Below are positions 44,830 to 56,867 of a DNA stretch of 64,000 nt, piece by piece. Made by a program: the position numbers and the translations under genes. The stretch lies in contig CAJQUW010006395.1 in NCBI GenBank assembly GCA_907163375.1, positions 372,001 to 436,000 of the forward strand. The letters run 5' to 3'. This stretch comes from Prostheceraeus crozeri (taxonomy: Eukaryota; Platyhelminthes; Polycladida; Euryleptidae). A model generated the notes under the pieces. It searched no databases. It worked only from the letters and a program-made list of their open reading frames with translations, and had not been told where the DNA came from. Within the stretch, counting starts at the first letter, position 1; each line of letters begins with the position of its first letter.

Positions 44830-46189
44830 TATTGGGGCATTAATTCTTGATGAAGTAAGTTGAGATTACATAGCGGATTCTTCCTATTAATACACGGATA
44901 TTCACAAATGCAAAAATTGTGAATTTGAAATTATCTGCATATTATGTATGCATGTTTGAAATTTGAAATTCAAGCTTCAAATATGACTTTTTGTTATTTT
45001 TGTATTTTTTAATTGTGCACCTGATCAGCAATTATTGAACATTTTCAGAATCATGTTGCTTTTATCCTCAGTGTCTCGACAAGGCACCGAATTGGGATGT
45101 TTCTTTACCTGCAGAAACTGTATACTAAAATTTGCGATTTTAATAGTGCTATTTGAGTTGAATCAAAAGTTTGAATTATTTGACTTTAACCTCATCTATT
45201 ACAATGATGCACTATCACAACGATTGATTATCATCGTTTTATTAATCACCTTAGCCAAATCTTTCGATTATTGTATGGTTTATTAGTTTTTGTTGCTGCA
45301 TTTCAAAAAGTGATCTGCTGGAAATTTGTAAAAAATTGACGTTTCTTGACCTTTGACCTTCACCTCAATAAAAGTAATGCTGTTTTTCTGAATCCTCATT
45401 CAATGCCCATACGATTGATGTGTAGTTTGGCAAACGTGGTGTTAAAATGTTTTGGAGATCATCAGGGGACCCCCCCCAAATGGGGCGCGTTCGGAAAAAC
45501 ACCTCAGTGACGCAAAGCTTAATTTATGAACAATAAACATCTTGTGAATCTTAAAAAAATATAATTGATCCAAACATGCAATTATTAGGTGACATGAAGT
45601 GCCAGAGCCTCCGCCATTCCACAAGATCGAGAAACTAAAATTACAATGCAACCAGACAATATTTTTCACTAACTTATCCTGAGGTTTTCAGTCTCATAGA
45701 AATTGATATTTCTATTTCGATGAGATTTAAGAAGATACCTTTGACTTTAAGAAGTAAGAATAAGGATGCAGAAATTCTTAAGCAACAAGATGCTGAGCAA
45801 AACTTTATGTCTGATTGCCTTATGATTTTCATGTCGCGAAATGTGACCACCTTAATAAGTTCGCGTCTTTTCGCGAAAGTTCGTGTCCACCTTAATAACT
45901 GTTCCGCTTGCACACACGGAAGAACCGAACATGTTTAGTGAAAGCGGGTTATTTTATGCTCGCCGCTTATTATCACTACACTGTCTGTGTTCAGGACATC
46001 GTTTTTCAATCCATTTGATGATATTTGAAATCCTGTTTCCAGGCACAATGTCGTGTGCAGAATGAATTACATTTTAATGAATTAATTATAACTTCATTCA
46101 CTGACTACATTATTGATAATTGTTGATTTCAGTGCATAAGTATGCTCTTTGAAAATAAGTATTTCATGTTCACTAAACGTTACGAATCG
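44830..46189. other. no gene recognised
   Basis: Frames up to 83 codons with no recognisable motif. One run of C (about 45470) and no other structure. Confidence 0.35.
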
Positions 46190-46945
46190 ATTTGTTAGAC
46201 AGCTATCATCAACACACAGGGTGCAACAATCCAAAATAGACTGAAAAAGATCGCATACAGATTCTCCAACTTCTCATTTAAGTGAGTTGATTGATACACT
46301 TCCGATGCGTTTGGTCACAAATTCACCTAGCTACTGCAGACACTCCTTCAATTTCATTAACAAATTGCCTATACATGTACAAGAAGACGAAACTTTCGCC
46401 ACATTTGATGTAAAATCCATATATACGAGCATCACCCATGAATTAGGGGTTGAAGCTATTGAATTTTGACTTGAAAATAGAGAGGAGTTGATTCCTGATC
46501 AGTTTACGAAGGATTACTTGCAAAGATCCATTGACATTATTTTGTCGAATAACTTTCTCTCATTCGAAAATAAGTATTATCTCCAGATCTCCTGCACAGC
46601 CATGGGAACACAATTGGCCACTGCATGCGCCAACTTGCTAATGGGGTATATGGAGCACAAATTATACAGAAAAATGGAGGCCTTTTTGACACTTAGAGCA
46701 TTTTATCTTTTCAAAAAGAGATGGATACGTCACCTTGATGCTTCAACTGCTTCAACAGTTGGTCAAATGATTTTTTAAATTTAAGCAATTTCTCCTAACT
46801 CTTGAACAAGCTCAATAAAAGTATACAATTTACGATGGAAAAATACAAACAATCTAAACATTTTTTGGATGTTCGGGTTTTCAATAAGATTGAAACCGAC
46901 ATTTACAAGAAGCCAAATGATAGCTTTAACTCTTTCGCTGCTAAT
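46190..46945 (+). mobile_element. Penelope-like element, RT fragment
   Basis: Encodes Penelope-type RT blocks in order: ATFDVKSIYTSITHELGVEA, then NNFLSFENKYYLQISCTAMG with the following GTQLATACANLLMGYMEHKLY, a damaged RHLDD-like catalytic block near 46730, and FLDVRVF, IETDIYKKPNDS at 46862-46925. Penelope-like elements are a retroelement class distinct from LINEs. The copy is broken and lacks visible ends. Confidence 0.75.
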
Positions 46946-47429
46946 GACGGAGAATCTTCGTCATGAAATTATCCTTCACGTATCTATTATATATTTAGTC
47001 ACATACGCGAATGACGGAGATCTCCGTCCTATTTTTATTCACTGAATGTCTGGTTTCCCTAATCAATTTGGTATGTAACATTCCTTCGCTCTAAATATGT
47101 TTTTAATTTCTTTGGTTTAAAGAGTTGGTTTTTCAATAACTGTTGGTTTATGGGCTATCTTCATGTCGTGTTTTTAAAACATGCAACTTAGTTAGTGTTT
47201 CAGAAATACTCTGGACGCATCGTATTGTGTTATGACTTTGTTTTCTTTGCTTTTGTTCTTCTGCTGTTGTGGTTTGTTGAACTCCGTCACTGTGTTATAA
47301 TCGTTCTTTCATTTGTAACCAAGTTTTTACAACGAATTGCTTTGGAGTTTTGGAATAGTTGGAAAATAAATTTGATTTCATTGTTCTCCTCAGTATACAT
47401 ACCGCAGTGATCTCCTCAGTACGGCAGTG

Positions 47430-48960
47430 AGTTATTGTACTCTGAAATAGAGTATAAATACAGTTTCTCTTATGGATGACTGGATGATTGCTGTTGATGT
47501 TGAGGATTGTTCATGATAGGCTTTCTTCCTATGAGCACTTGTTTCAATAGAGCCATCATTGTTCCTTTTAACCGATGCGTCGAGGAAAGCCAGCTCTCCA
47601 CTTCTTTCAACTTCATGTGTAAATTTGATAGAAAAAAAGATTAAATTAAGTGTCAAAAGCATGTCATCCAACTTAACTCGTTTCATGACAACGAAAGTGC
47701 CATCGATGCAGCGCAACCAAAATTGGGCTGTAATTTACATGCAGCAATGTTTTCTAACTTTTGCATAACTAATTCAGCGGGTAAACCTGAAATAGGTGAT
47801 CTCATTGGTGTACCTTCTTTTTCTCAAATAATCGGTTCTTAGATGAAAAGTAAGTGTTAATGCATAGGGATAACAGTTCTGATAAAACAGTTTTGATAAG
47901 GAACTCGGATAAATGGAAAGGACAATGTCAGTAGACCATCAATAGCAAGTTAGAAAAAACTCCCAAAAGTTTTGGTCGATAGTTTTTGGAAAATTAAAAG
48001 TTAAAAATCAGACGGGTCTTCGGCGTCCAGCGCCTTCAAACGGTCGATGGTAGCAGACGTGATGCAGCTGTATGAAATATTTATTCGAAGATGTGAGTTA
48101 TGTTAAGAAGTGTGTTGACGGTTTGCATGATTATCGAATTGTGAAGAGAAATTGTAGTCTGGAAGTTCGTGTTTCCTGTTGATCTGCGGTTTAAGCTGTG
48201 TTATTGCTTTGGCCTCTGCTATTGTTGTGTCTCGAGTGTTGCGCAGCTTGAGAAGGAGAACGACCTGAAAGTTACCGATGCCGCCTAACCCCCCAAGTCT
48301 ATTTCACAAATGGTTATAAAGAGCACTGCTGTTGCTTTTATTATCAATGGCCTTCTTATGCTCTTGGTGCCTATTTTTCAACATGCGGGCACTTTTTCCT
48401 ATATAAAATTCTCCGCATTGAACGCACGTGTATTGATAAACGACGAATCGGTCTCGGCACGAGTACTTGTTTTTCTTAAAATCACTACCCGGTACTAATA
48501 TTATTACAAGAGCTTAATTTTCCCATCTTATTATTTTTAAGGCAGTTGGCCGATTGATAACCGTACCCTTTAATTAAACGTAAATCATATTTTTTAATAA
48601 GTTAATTTATTTTGCGATTACACCGGTCATTAACAAAGTCAGTTTAAATTGAAAGTGATTTTCTTTACTTTTATTATTTCTTTTATTTGAAGTTTTTATT
48701 TTAGCACCTATTTTGCGTTCCTTTCCGCTGTATTGATTTTGTTCTAGATTACGGTGAAACGCTTTTAAGTTCTCCTTCCTAGAAGAAAGTCAGTAGACAC
48801 TTTTCTATTTTCTTGATTTGAGTTACAACTGGATCATTCATAAGTTTGTTGTAACTGTTTGAATCTGAAAGGAATTCATTCATTTTATCATCACATTGAC
48901 TTCGGTCAGATAAAAAAGTACAACCGCCATTTTGCATTCTCACGTGAAGAACGAAAAGCA
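47430..48960 (-). mobile_element. Penelope-like cluster, scrambled pieces
   Basis: In minus-strand order: an RT N-terminal block (48780-48960: NGGCTFLSDRSQCDDKMNEF), a GIY-YIG endonuclease with its C-terminal tail (48100-48445: VVYQYTCVQCGEFYIGKS, NRHQEH, then RNTRDTTIAEAKAI, LKPQINRKHELPDY), and an RT core (47430-47900: GTPMRSPISG, ELVMQKLE, a YVDDTFVV-like block, FTHEVE, GELAFLDASVKRNNDGS). Two Cys inside the GIY-YIG motif and two His after it give the CCHH pattern of canonical Penelope endonucleases. All pieces are broken. Confidence 0.75.
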
Positions 48961-48984
48961 CCCAAATCTTAAAGTCTAATTCTT

Positions 48985-49060
48985 CAATAATAATTCATGC
49001 AGTAGACAAAGGAGGAAATACAACCATTCTAGACCGAATTCATGCCACACAATTTAATGC
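48985..49060 (+). mobile_element. possible Penelope-like RT scrap
   Basis: Reads AVDKGGNTTILDR on the plus strand, resembling the ADKGGGTVILD block at the start of Penelope-type RT. Only about 20 codons. Confidence 0.35.
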
Positions 49061-50258
49061 CATCATTCATTTGGAAGCAGTTACCGCGATGTTTCTCGTT
49101 GATGTATGGCTGAAAGTGTAGCAGAATGCCTAATTTACAAGTACACGCATTTTCAAAAATCTTTATTTGAGTTGTATTCAGCGCCGTTAACATTCCCAAT
49201 TCAATCACGAAAACTCCGAATGTTCAGATGATGTTGTTCGGCCACAGATTTACAGATACAGTCTCACAGTTACAGTTCGCTGTGACTGTGATTGATGGAT
49301 TAGAATTTTCACTAATTTGACTTACGGTTTCACAGTTTACAGACACTGTAGATCGATGAAATTGGCCCCAGATCCTGAAAGCATCAATTTTTGAAAAAAA
49401 GTGGAATTTAATTCTGCATTGCTATCTATTGTAGCAAGATGACCGGGTTTGTAAAACCTGATACCACCTTTGGAACGAGCATGATCCAATCGCATCGCAC
49501 AGTTATTTTGGGAGCTATTGAATCATTGGATCATCAAAATCAGAAGCTGTCAGAAATCAATAGCAGGGTTAAAAATAGAATTAAAAAAGAATCTGTCCTG
49601 AACAGATTTTGACAGTGTCGTCATCAATTATCACATTGTGGTGTCATCAAATTTATCAGATATTAATTGAAATTTATATGACCTTTTTTCTAAGCTCATC
49701 TATTGATTCTGCTGTGACTTAGTGGCCTATTGTTTAGAGGGGAGAATTACTCTCCCGAGAATGTGGAAGAGCCAGACTTGAATTGTTTTGCTACAAATTG
49801 TCTTTCAATATAGACTGGATGACAAGTCGCTGATGTATCGTAGATTTGCAAATTGTTATAGACTACAAGAAGTGTGACGCTGAAGATGGCCCAAAATATA
49901 TCATAATTTTTGATAGGACATATTTTGAATGTTGACAGTGATGTATGTCGAGCAACAGGCCGATCTTAATTTTAGTCTCGAGTTAAGCAAGCCGAAATTG
50001 CCCGACTGCGGGCAACAGCTCCGACTGATTCAATTCATTTTTTCAAATTCATATTTTACTTTTTCAGATTATTTTTTTTGATGATAGCAGAAGAAATTTA
50101 CGCAAAAATACTTCCGAGCACTTACTTAGTTAATTAACAACGTGCATAATGAAGATATTTGGGTGACAGCGACTCAGTAAACAATTTTCAGCTATTCTTA
50201 TTACCTTTGATGTTGGTTATAAGCGTGGAGCAGTATGCAAGTCTCGTTTCTTCCAATA
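49061..50258. other. no gene recognised
   Basis: Contains short CACAGT / ACTGTGA repeats at 49250-49360 and a stretch near 49600-49680 resembling the interior of the MITE at 36352. No frame over 60 codons. Confidence 0.35.
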
Positions 50259-50266
50259 ATAGTTTC

Positions 50267-51116
50267 ATAGAGTAGGTATATTAGGTAGAGTGGCAACTCC
50301 GCATTTACTAAATCCCCAATGTGTATACATTTTCGATTTTATTAAATGAATTCGTGGGGGATGCAGGTGGTATTGTCACCAAATGTGAGATATGCAAAGT
50401 TTTGCAGTTTTGAAGAAATTACAACGGAATTGACTGATCATAATGGTATAATAAATGCAGATGGAAATGATATTATTTACAGATTCTCAGTGTCATGACA
50501 GCTTTGGAGAGATAGTGTTTGTTAAATTAGCAATTCGCAGGGTTCCTATTACTTTCATGCTCAACCTCAAGAGTATTCTCTCAAGCGTGATCATATCACA
50601 GGCAACCTGCCACTGGTAGAGCAAAATCACATAATAAAGACAATGATTTCAATTAACTTTGAATGATGTAAATGGGTCTACATCACTATTCAGATTCAAA
50701 AAATGAAACATGAATTTAGTGAATCATAAAATAATGCCGGTGAAAATTGAATTAAAAACTTGCAATTTCAACCAAAAAAGCACGAATAATATCGCGACTT
50801 TTTCATGAAGACTTCTATTATAATACGGATCATGAAATTCCCTTGATCGTCAGCTTGATTTCCGCTTAGTTAGGATGCTCGAGTTAGCAAATATTCATTC
50901 CTTTTGATATCCAACTTGCATTATACTATTCACAACGGGGAGTCATCTCGGTAGTATATAAATTTGAAAAATTTTGACTTTTTCAAAACTGCTCAAATAA
51001 TGTTTTGGACCACAGGAACGTAATCTCCTCAAGAAACTGAATCTCTTCATATAGAAATTTTCACTGTATACTGATACTTTTTTGAGTAGACACTCTACCT
51101 ATATCCCTACTCTATG
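50267..51116. mobile_element. hAT-like MITE, CATAGAG-type ends, copy 3, complete
   Basis: 850 bp, starts CATAGAGTAGGTATATTAGG and ends CTATATCCCTACTCTATG. Perfect 8-bp target duplication AATAGTTT (50259-50266 and 51117-51124). This copy defines the ends of the family. Opposite orientation to the copies at 4284 and 23491. No coding capacity. Confidence 0.9.
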
Positions 51117-51124
51117 AATAGTTT

Positions 51125-51660
51125 GTTTCAACTTTAGCGGAAGTACTGCATCTGAGAAAAATTTAGTTGCATTTCAAATAGCATAGAATGGAATAGCTAT
51201 CTCAGTTGAAGTATTTCTGATTTGATAGTGAATAAGTTCTGTTTGCTGTAGGTGCATTTTGATTCCTTCTTCAAACAAAAATATCGTGCTTCAACTCCGG
51301 ATTTTAATGGGTCAATAACAACATAAACACGAAATTTATTCTTTCCAATTCTTCAAGGATGAAGCAGATTATTGCTTATTTATGAGTGACGCTTTAGTTT
51401 ATCTTGTAAATAATTCAGAAAGAAACTTTTGGAAGCAAATCTTCAATCTTATCAAAGACTGTTTGCTCCTGATGAATGATGTGAAGATAAATGAACTTCC
51501 CAAACATTTTCCTAAATTTGTAAACTTTCCTATCGTTAACATTGCCTCTCTTTCGGCCAATAGAAAACTTTTGGCTGCCGTCTACTATAAGACGAAATCT
51601 AACTTTACAAATCGCTGATAACGAACTATTTTGTGACTGTGTGGATCGCTGTTCAGCTGC
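51125..51660. other. 5' flank of channel gene 3
   Basis: Contains a 78-codon frame at 51382-51618 that I cannot link to any family. An in-frame stop 27 bp upstream of 51661 limits the channel gene's start. No clear promoter motif. Confidence 0.35.
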
Positions 51661-53220
51661 ATGTTTCTGAAAAGAGTTCTTCGGGACTTCGTACAGCAGT
51701 CCAATATCCATGGTCTCTCACAACTGGGTTCTACAAGCAGCTCCCTGCGGCGGATGATATGGAGTCTCATATTTCTTACAGCTATTGGAATGTGTTCTTT
51801 TCAAATAATCTCATTGTTTATCAAGTTAGCAAAATCTCCGTACAGTACAAGTATCAAACTGATTCCTCAATCTTCGAGAAGTTTTCCTGCAGTTACATTT
51901 TGCAATCTTAACCCCTTAGATATTGGGAAAGTGAAGCGCCTCAGCTCGAATACCAGTCCGCAACTACAGAAAGCTGCTAAGGAAATTCTTCGACTGGCCA
52001 AAATGCCGAAGGCAAACATGGTTTATCATGGACCAAACAAAGACTCCCGAGTCATTGATCCATCTTATCTGACGACACTTGAAGTCCTCTATCATCTTAA
52101 TAGTCTGAACAATAGCGATTTCATGACGATCACTTATAATATTTCACAATTCCTCGCCTTCTGCAGCTTTGAAGGAAAATACTGCGGATTAGAAGATTTC
52201 ATAGTTTTCAAAAATCCATATTACGGAACCTGCTTCACCTTTAACATTCAATCAAATAAGAGCGATTGGCGAATAGTGAAGAGCAGCGGGCCGGAATACG
52301 GATTAAGTCTCACCCTGTTTTACGACCTTGACAGTTATCTCCCTGTGGTCACGTCAGAGATAGGTTTCAAAGTGGTGATTCATGATCAGCATTGGGCACC
52401 TGAGCCAAATCGAGAAGGTATCCTGATTCGCCCGGGATTAGCCATGTCCTTTGGACTTAGGACTAAGCAATATGAACGTAAGCCTCCGCCAGAAGGAGAT
52501 TGCTTGCCTCATTCGCCTGCGAATAATATTCGTCAGAATCATTTAGCTTCTCAACTCCCGTCATCACAGCTGAATCCATCTCTGTGTCTCGCGACTTGTA
52601 AGCAGCTAGAGATATTAAAACAGTGTGGGTGTTATAGCTACTTAATCAGTTATGTTGATGGTCTGCCATTTGAACATGTAGATCCATATGCTATTCAAAA
52701 TGTGTGCAGTGTCACTCCTGGACATTCAGAAGCAATGTGCGTTAAGAATGTTACAAGGCAAGTTGATCAAAATGACAATCACTATTGCAAGATAAACTGC
52801 AATTTTCAAATGTGCAATCATACAGTTTTCGAATCCTTTTCTTCGAGTTCAGAATGGCCAGCAATTGGAGTAACGAATAATGTTATCGCTGATATTATGA
52901 ACAGTACGTTAATGGACTCAGTGCGTGATCTTGGTAAGATTCACACTCTGCCAGCTCGTCATCAATATCTCCGGCGGAATTTCGTCAAAATAAGGGTATT
53001 TTTCGAAGATCTCAATTTGATGATTACAAAAACGACACGGGCGTACAATGGATTGACATTTCTAGCAGATGTTGGTGGCATTGCCGGATTGTGGCTGGGA
53101 TGTTCGTTGATATCTTTCGTTGAACTACTCGAACTTGTGCTGATTATTTTGAAGAATACTTATAAATATTTCAATGAAAAAGACAAAGTAGGTACGAAAA
53201 CTGAATTGCAGAACTATTAA
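51661..53220 (+). CDS. DEG/ENaC sodium channel subunit, intact, 519 aa
   Basis: Single uninterrupted frame. NIHGLS (15-20) is the His-Gly gating motif; TM1 about 31-54; FPAVTFCNLNP (75-85); CSFEGKYC, GTCFTFN, GLSLTLF, RPGLA, CLATC, KQCGCYS and later thumb cysteines; EWPAI; TM2 about 468-495 with GLWLGCS, GCS being the selectivity filter (480-482). The start is the first ATG after an in-frame stop and aligns with the start of the paralogue at 27303-28925, which it resembles throughout; the two are on opposite strands. The C-terminal tail is only about 25 residues. Forms a trimeric cation channel, alone or with the other subunits (inference). No poly(A) signal is obvious in the first 200 bp after the stop. 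Confidence 0.95.
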   Translation: MFLKRVLRDFVQQSNIHGLSQLGSTSSSLRRMIWSLIFLTAIGMCSFQIISLFIKLAKSPYSTSIKLIPQSSRSFPAVTFCNLNPLDIGKVKRLSSNTSPQLQKAAKEILRLAKMPKANMVYHGPNKDSRVIDPSYLTTLEVLYHLNSLNNSDFMTITYNISQFLAFCSFEGKYCGLEDFIVFKNPYYGTCFTFNIQSNKSDWRIVKSSGPEYGLSLTLFYDLDSYLPVVTSEIGFKVVIHDQHWAPEPNREGILIRPGLAMSFGLRTKQYERKPPPEGDCLPHSPANNIRQNHLASQLPSSQLNPSLCLATCKQLEILKQCGCYSYLISYVDGLPFEHVDPYAIQNVCSVTPGHSEAMCVKNVTRQVDQNDNHYCKINCNFQMCNHTVFESFSSSSEWPAIGVTNNVIADIMNSTLMDSVRDLGKIHTLPARHQYLRRNFVKIRVFFEDLNLMITKTTRAYNGLTFLADVGGIAGLWLGCSLISFVELLELVLIILKNTYKYFNEKDKVGTKTELQNY

Positions 53221-54559
53221 CGAAGCGCCATTTTTAGTTTGATAACCCTACAGTATCAGCACCACATTCCAAGCACATTAGACTATTTTGATATTTTAGA
53301 TTTTGTCATTTTTGCTTCATGAAGATCAACATTTTATCACAGAATTGTATGATCTTTTAATTGCTTTTTCATTACAGATTCACTTGATTAACACTTTTAT
53401 AGATACTTGCAGTTGCAGTGCCACTAAAGAATTATAATCTTACAATGAAGAATCGAAGGAAGCAAAATCAGCAAATTTCTCGGTCATTCATTCATCGTAA
53501 GTTTCATTCACTCACCTGTCCAACCTCACATGAAAAGTGGAAATACAGACAATCATTCAAGGTATAAATTTATTTAAATTGAATTGATTGATTCTGCCTT
53601 CTCTTTTATGCAAATGTTGAAGGTAAAAATGCATGAAATGTTATGCACCATGATTGATTTATTTACAAAATTGATGTAAAATTTCATTCAATTGCAAATT
53701 AGCAACAAAACAATATCAGTTGCAAAAATGAATTTGAAAATCATCAGGATACGATGCTGTAGTTCAAGAATTCAACATATATGATTTCAGATCACTGCGA
53801 TGACAAAGATCAGCAAGCCTGCTTGTCAGAGGTTAATAGACCAAAACCTTTCCCATAGCCAGGAGCCCAACATCAATGAAGTGTGCTTGATGTGCTACAT
53901 AGATAATGCACTTTTAATATACATGTACACTGAGAACATTTCCACTGTTAATTGGACGCCATAATTCGTGTTCTAAAACTAATGCGCACCAAGCGCGCGT
54001 CAGTTATAGTCGAATCTTGGAATACAAATCGAGTTCTCGGACTAGTAAATAGAATACGTAATTATTGAATTGCGTATTCAGTTGAAAAATGGGATCAGAT
54101 CTGATTGGGTGCCATTTCATCCAGCACCAGGAATCATCAGCAGGCCCAGTTCACATCTCTCAGCATGGACACAACTCCCTATTTAAAGTTGCAGCCATGC
54201 TTACGTAAATTAGAGATTTGCAATTAGCAAGTTCGCGAATTTTTTGATGAGCATTCATTAATTTCTCGGACGTTCTTAACGCAAGCCGTTTTAACTTTTA
54301 CACGTTTTGGTATAGGCCTAGTACTAATTTCTTTAGTGATTTCACGATGCAACTTTTCCTAGGGATCTGATTTCCACCAGCATGACAATGTAGTCTTTGC
54401 TGACTTTATGGACAATACAGAGTTCTTGCACAAACCGTAGAAGTACATTTTGCATTTGCGTATTTTCAACATACATTCTTGCTATGTTTGTTTATAATAA
54501 GTGAATGCTCTGTTTTTCATTTCATTCATTTTTTAATTAGACGAGATTTTTACGCCAAT
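53221..54559. other. no gene recognised
   Basis: AT-rich 3' flank of channel gene 3 and further sequence with no frame or repeat that I can support. Confidence 0.35.
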
Positions 54560-54795
54560 TTTAATATTCGTTTTCTAGTAGAGCAGGCGGCTTGGCGGGG
54601 GATGGATTTTCGTATCTCGTAAAGGAAACCGCACGTCATTACAGAGCTTTTTTCCTGAAATTTCTTGGACGCGTGGTCCCGCGTGTCTTGTGTGAACGGC
54701 CCCATAGGTTCGTTAAGGTTCTGAACGAAAATTCTGGACACCTGATACGCGCCGCGTCGCGTACGGTGGGAATGGACTTTAAGAGTTCACTTTGA
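54560..54795. repeat. GC-rich island, possible DNA-transposon scrap
   Basis: Markedly richer in GC and CG than its surroundings, with words GTGTGAACGG and CGCCGCGTCGCG that recall the terminal regions of many DNA transposons. No matching second end was found, so the class is open. Overlapping 63-67 codon frames are not supported as genes. Confidence 0.3.
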
Positions 54796-56241
54796 AAGTG
54801 ATATCAGAAGCAGATGATCACATCATTCCGCTTTGTTTGTATCCTATGCTGAAAAATCACGACAGGATTACAGGAGAAATCTGAAGCGATGATTTTGACG
54901 AGAAAGAAAGCGATATAAATGGCTACATTCTACTTCAAGCAAACAATTTCATCTGCCGCTGAGTTTCACCTAAATAGACTTTGCTAATTAATCTCTCTAC
55001 CATTATTCATTTTAGTTTTTACCTTCCTACCACAGTGCATTCAACAGAAACTCTAGAACGCTTTATACTCAATTTCTTTCACAGACTGAAGTTCTTATTT
55101 GAATGCAAATTTGCTAACACGCTGCGAAATTACTTCACAGTTTTGCCTTGCACTTTCAGTGTAAGAATTTGAGTGTGATTATGAATACAATGGAATTTGA
55201 ATAGAAAATCTAGTTGATAAAGTGGAAGATAGTAGCAGATTCGAATATAGTCAATGATGGAATTTTGTATGCTTTTGCATTCATATCGACGTAACTGTTT
55301 ACACATTTGATTTGATAACAAAACGGAGGAATTCAATGTGACAAAAATTGAGTTGTTGAAAGCGCTGAGCATTAATTCTGGTTGTTGAAATAACAAAGCA
55401 ATCAATGTCGAACAATAACAAAGTCCTGTCATGAGTGTAGTCTGTAGACGATGTAGAAAACAGCATGCGAGAAAGATAGATGGCAGAATTAATGCCTATC
55501 TGGGCCTGCAAATTATTCGATGATTCAAACCTCTCGAAAATAACTTGATATGTTGTAGCCCACACAGCAAACTATGACTCACGGATAGTTCATGATGAAA
55601 TTTACCTGAGTCACTGTCAGACGCCGTCAATGTTTCGAGTAATGACGTAAGTTCTTAAACTTTGTGAATGTGTGTTATCCTCAAGCAAGCTATGTTACGC
55701 AAACGTAATACATATTTGTGATATTTCATATTCGTATTTGATTAACTCTTAATACTCGCAATACGATTAACTGCAATATCTTCAGATGGGATCTGTTTAG
55801 ATTACTGCCAATTGAGTTTTTTGGCATGTTTTTCTACATATCAAAGTGCAATTTTTGATTCATTTTGAAATGAGTAAACGGCAATTTTCAATTTTGAACC
55901 AAATTGTACTTCCTCTGCCTAAGTTAAATGATACGTGATCTGGTCTATTTGAGAATTTTCGATGTATTTTCCTGGTAGACATCCAACTATATACCATCTT
56001 CTAAAATGTCGATAAGCAGGAAGTATGACAAGGTAGTAGCAAGAGTTTAAAACATGGTCTATTTTAAAATCATGTTTTTTAGAATTTTAAATAAATAGTG
56101 ATATTCAAAAAAATATCTTTTCAAGCTAATAAATATTAATTTCGATAGCATAATACCAGACTTTCATAGATGTCTTTTTGGAACGTAGATGGATTTGATG
56201 GTCTCCAATTATGCATAAACGAATTAGGCACGACTACTACA
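54796..56241. other. no gene recognised
   Basis: Frames up to 100 codons (55130-55432, minus) show no recognisable motif. Nothing else seen. Confidence 0.35.
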
Positions 56242-56683
56242 CTAGGTGACATGCCACGCTCAATTACGCGCAATTCACGCGTAAATTACCCGTAACTACA
56301 TATGACCTTAAACATCTGTGGCTACGCGTGATATTCCTGCAACGTCTGTCGGCAGTCCTGTTATATAGGCTTTGCGTCTCATATGTCTGTATGTATCAGA
56401 GGCTAAGCAATGTGATGGGACCTCAATTTCATGCTCAGGGAAGACAGAACATGCTTAGCGGTTCATCCGTGGTTCAAGCGGCAACGCGGACAACCGTAGA
56501 CGACGCGTAAACTATAAACGCTCGCCCGCGCGTATTCATAAACATTATCCATGTCTTGACAGCATCAGACTACGTGATTGCTGACTCTTAGTGCAGCGCG
56601 TGTGTACGCGCGTAGAAGTATAAACTTCCCTTAACCACGGATGCTTGGGGTGGTCCGTAATTACGCGTGGCAATGTCACCTAG
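56242..56683. mobile_element. MITE with CTAGGTGACAT ends, rich in ACGCG
   Basis: Left end CTAGGTGACATGCCACGC, right end inverted CTAGGTGACATTGCCACGC, a near-perfect repeat of about 19 bp. 442 bp. The interior holds many ACGCG/CGCGT words on both strands. No clear target duplication, so the superfamily is open. A lone CTAGGTGACATGCC also occurs at about 26511, perhaps a fragment. The 60-codon frame inside is not a gene. Confidence 0.7.
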
Positions 56684-56867
56684 CATACATACTTATTGTA
56701 CTCAATGCATTGTAATAACATTACGTGCAGGTTTCTAGTATCAATTACATGACTGCATTGTCAGGTGGAAAAATGTCTTCATGTTGTTGCTCATGTGTTT
56801 AAGTGGTCTTGAACTCTCTTTGTGGATGTGCAATTGAAACTTGAGACATAACTTCATACATTCTGAT

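Noticed and set aside
51382-51618. 78-codon frame as an upstream exon of channel gene 3
   Set aside because: The channel start aligns with its paralogue and a stop lies just upstream; no family similarity was recognised.
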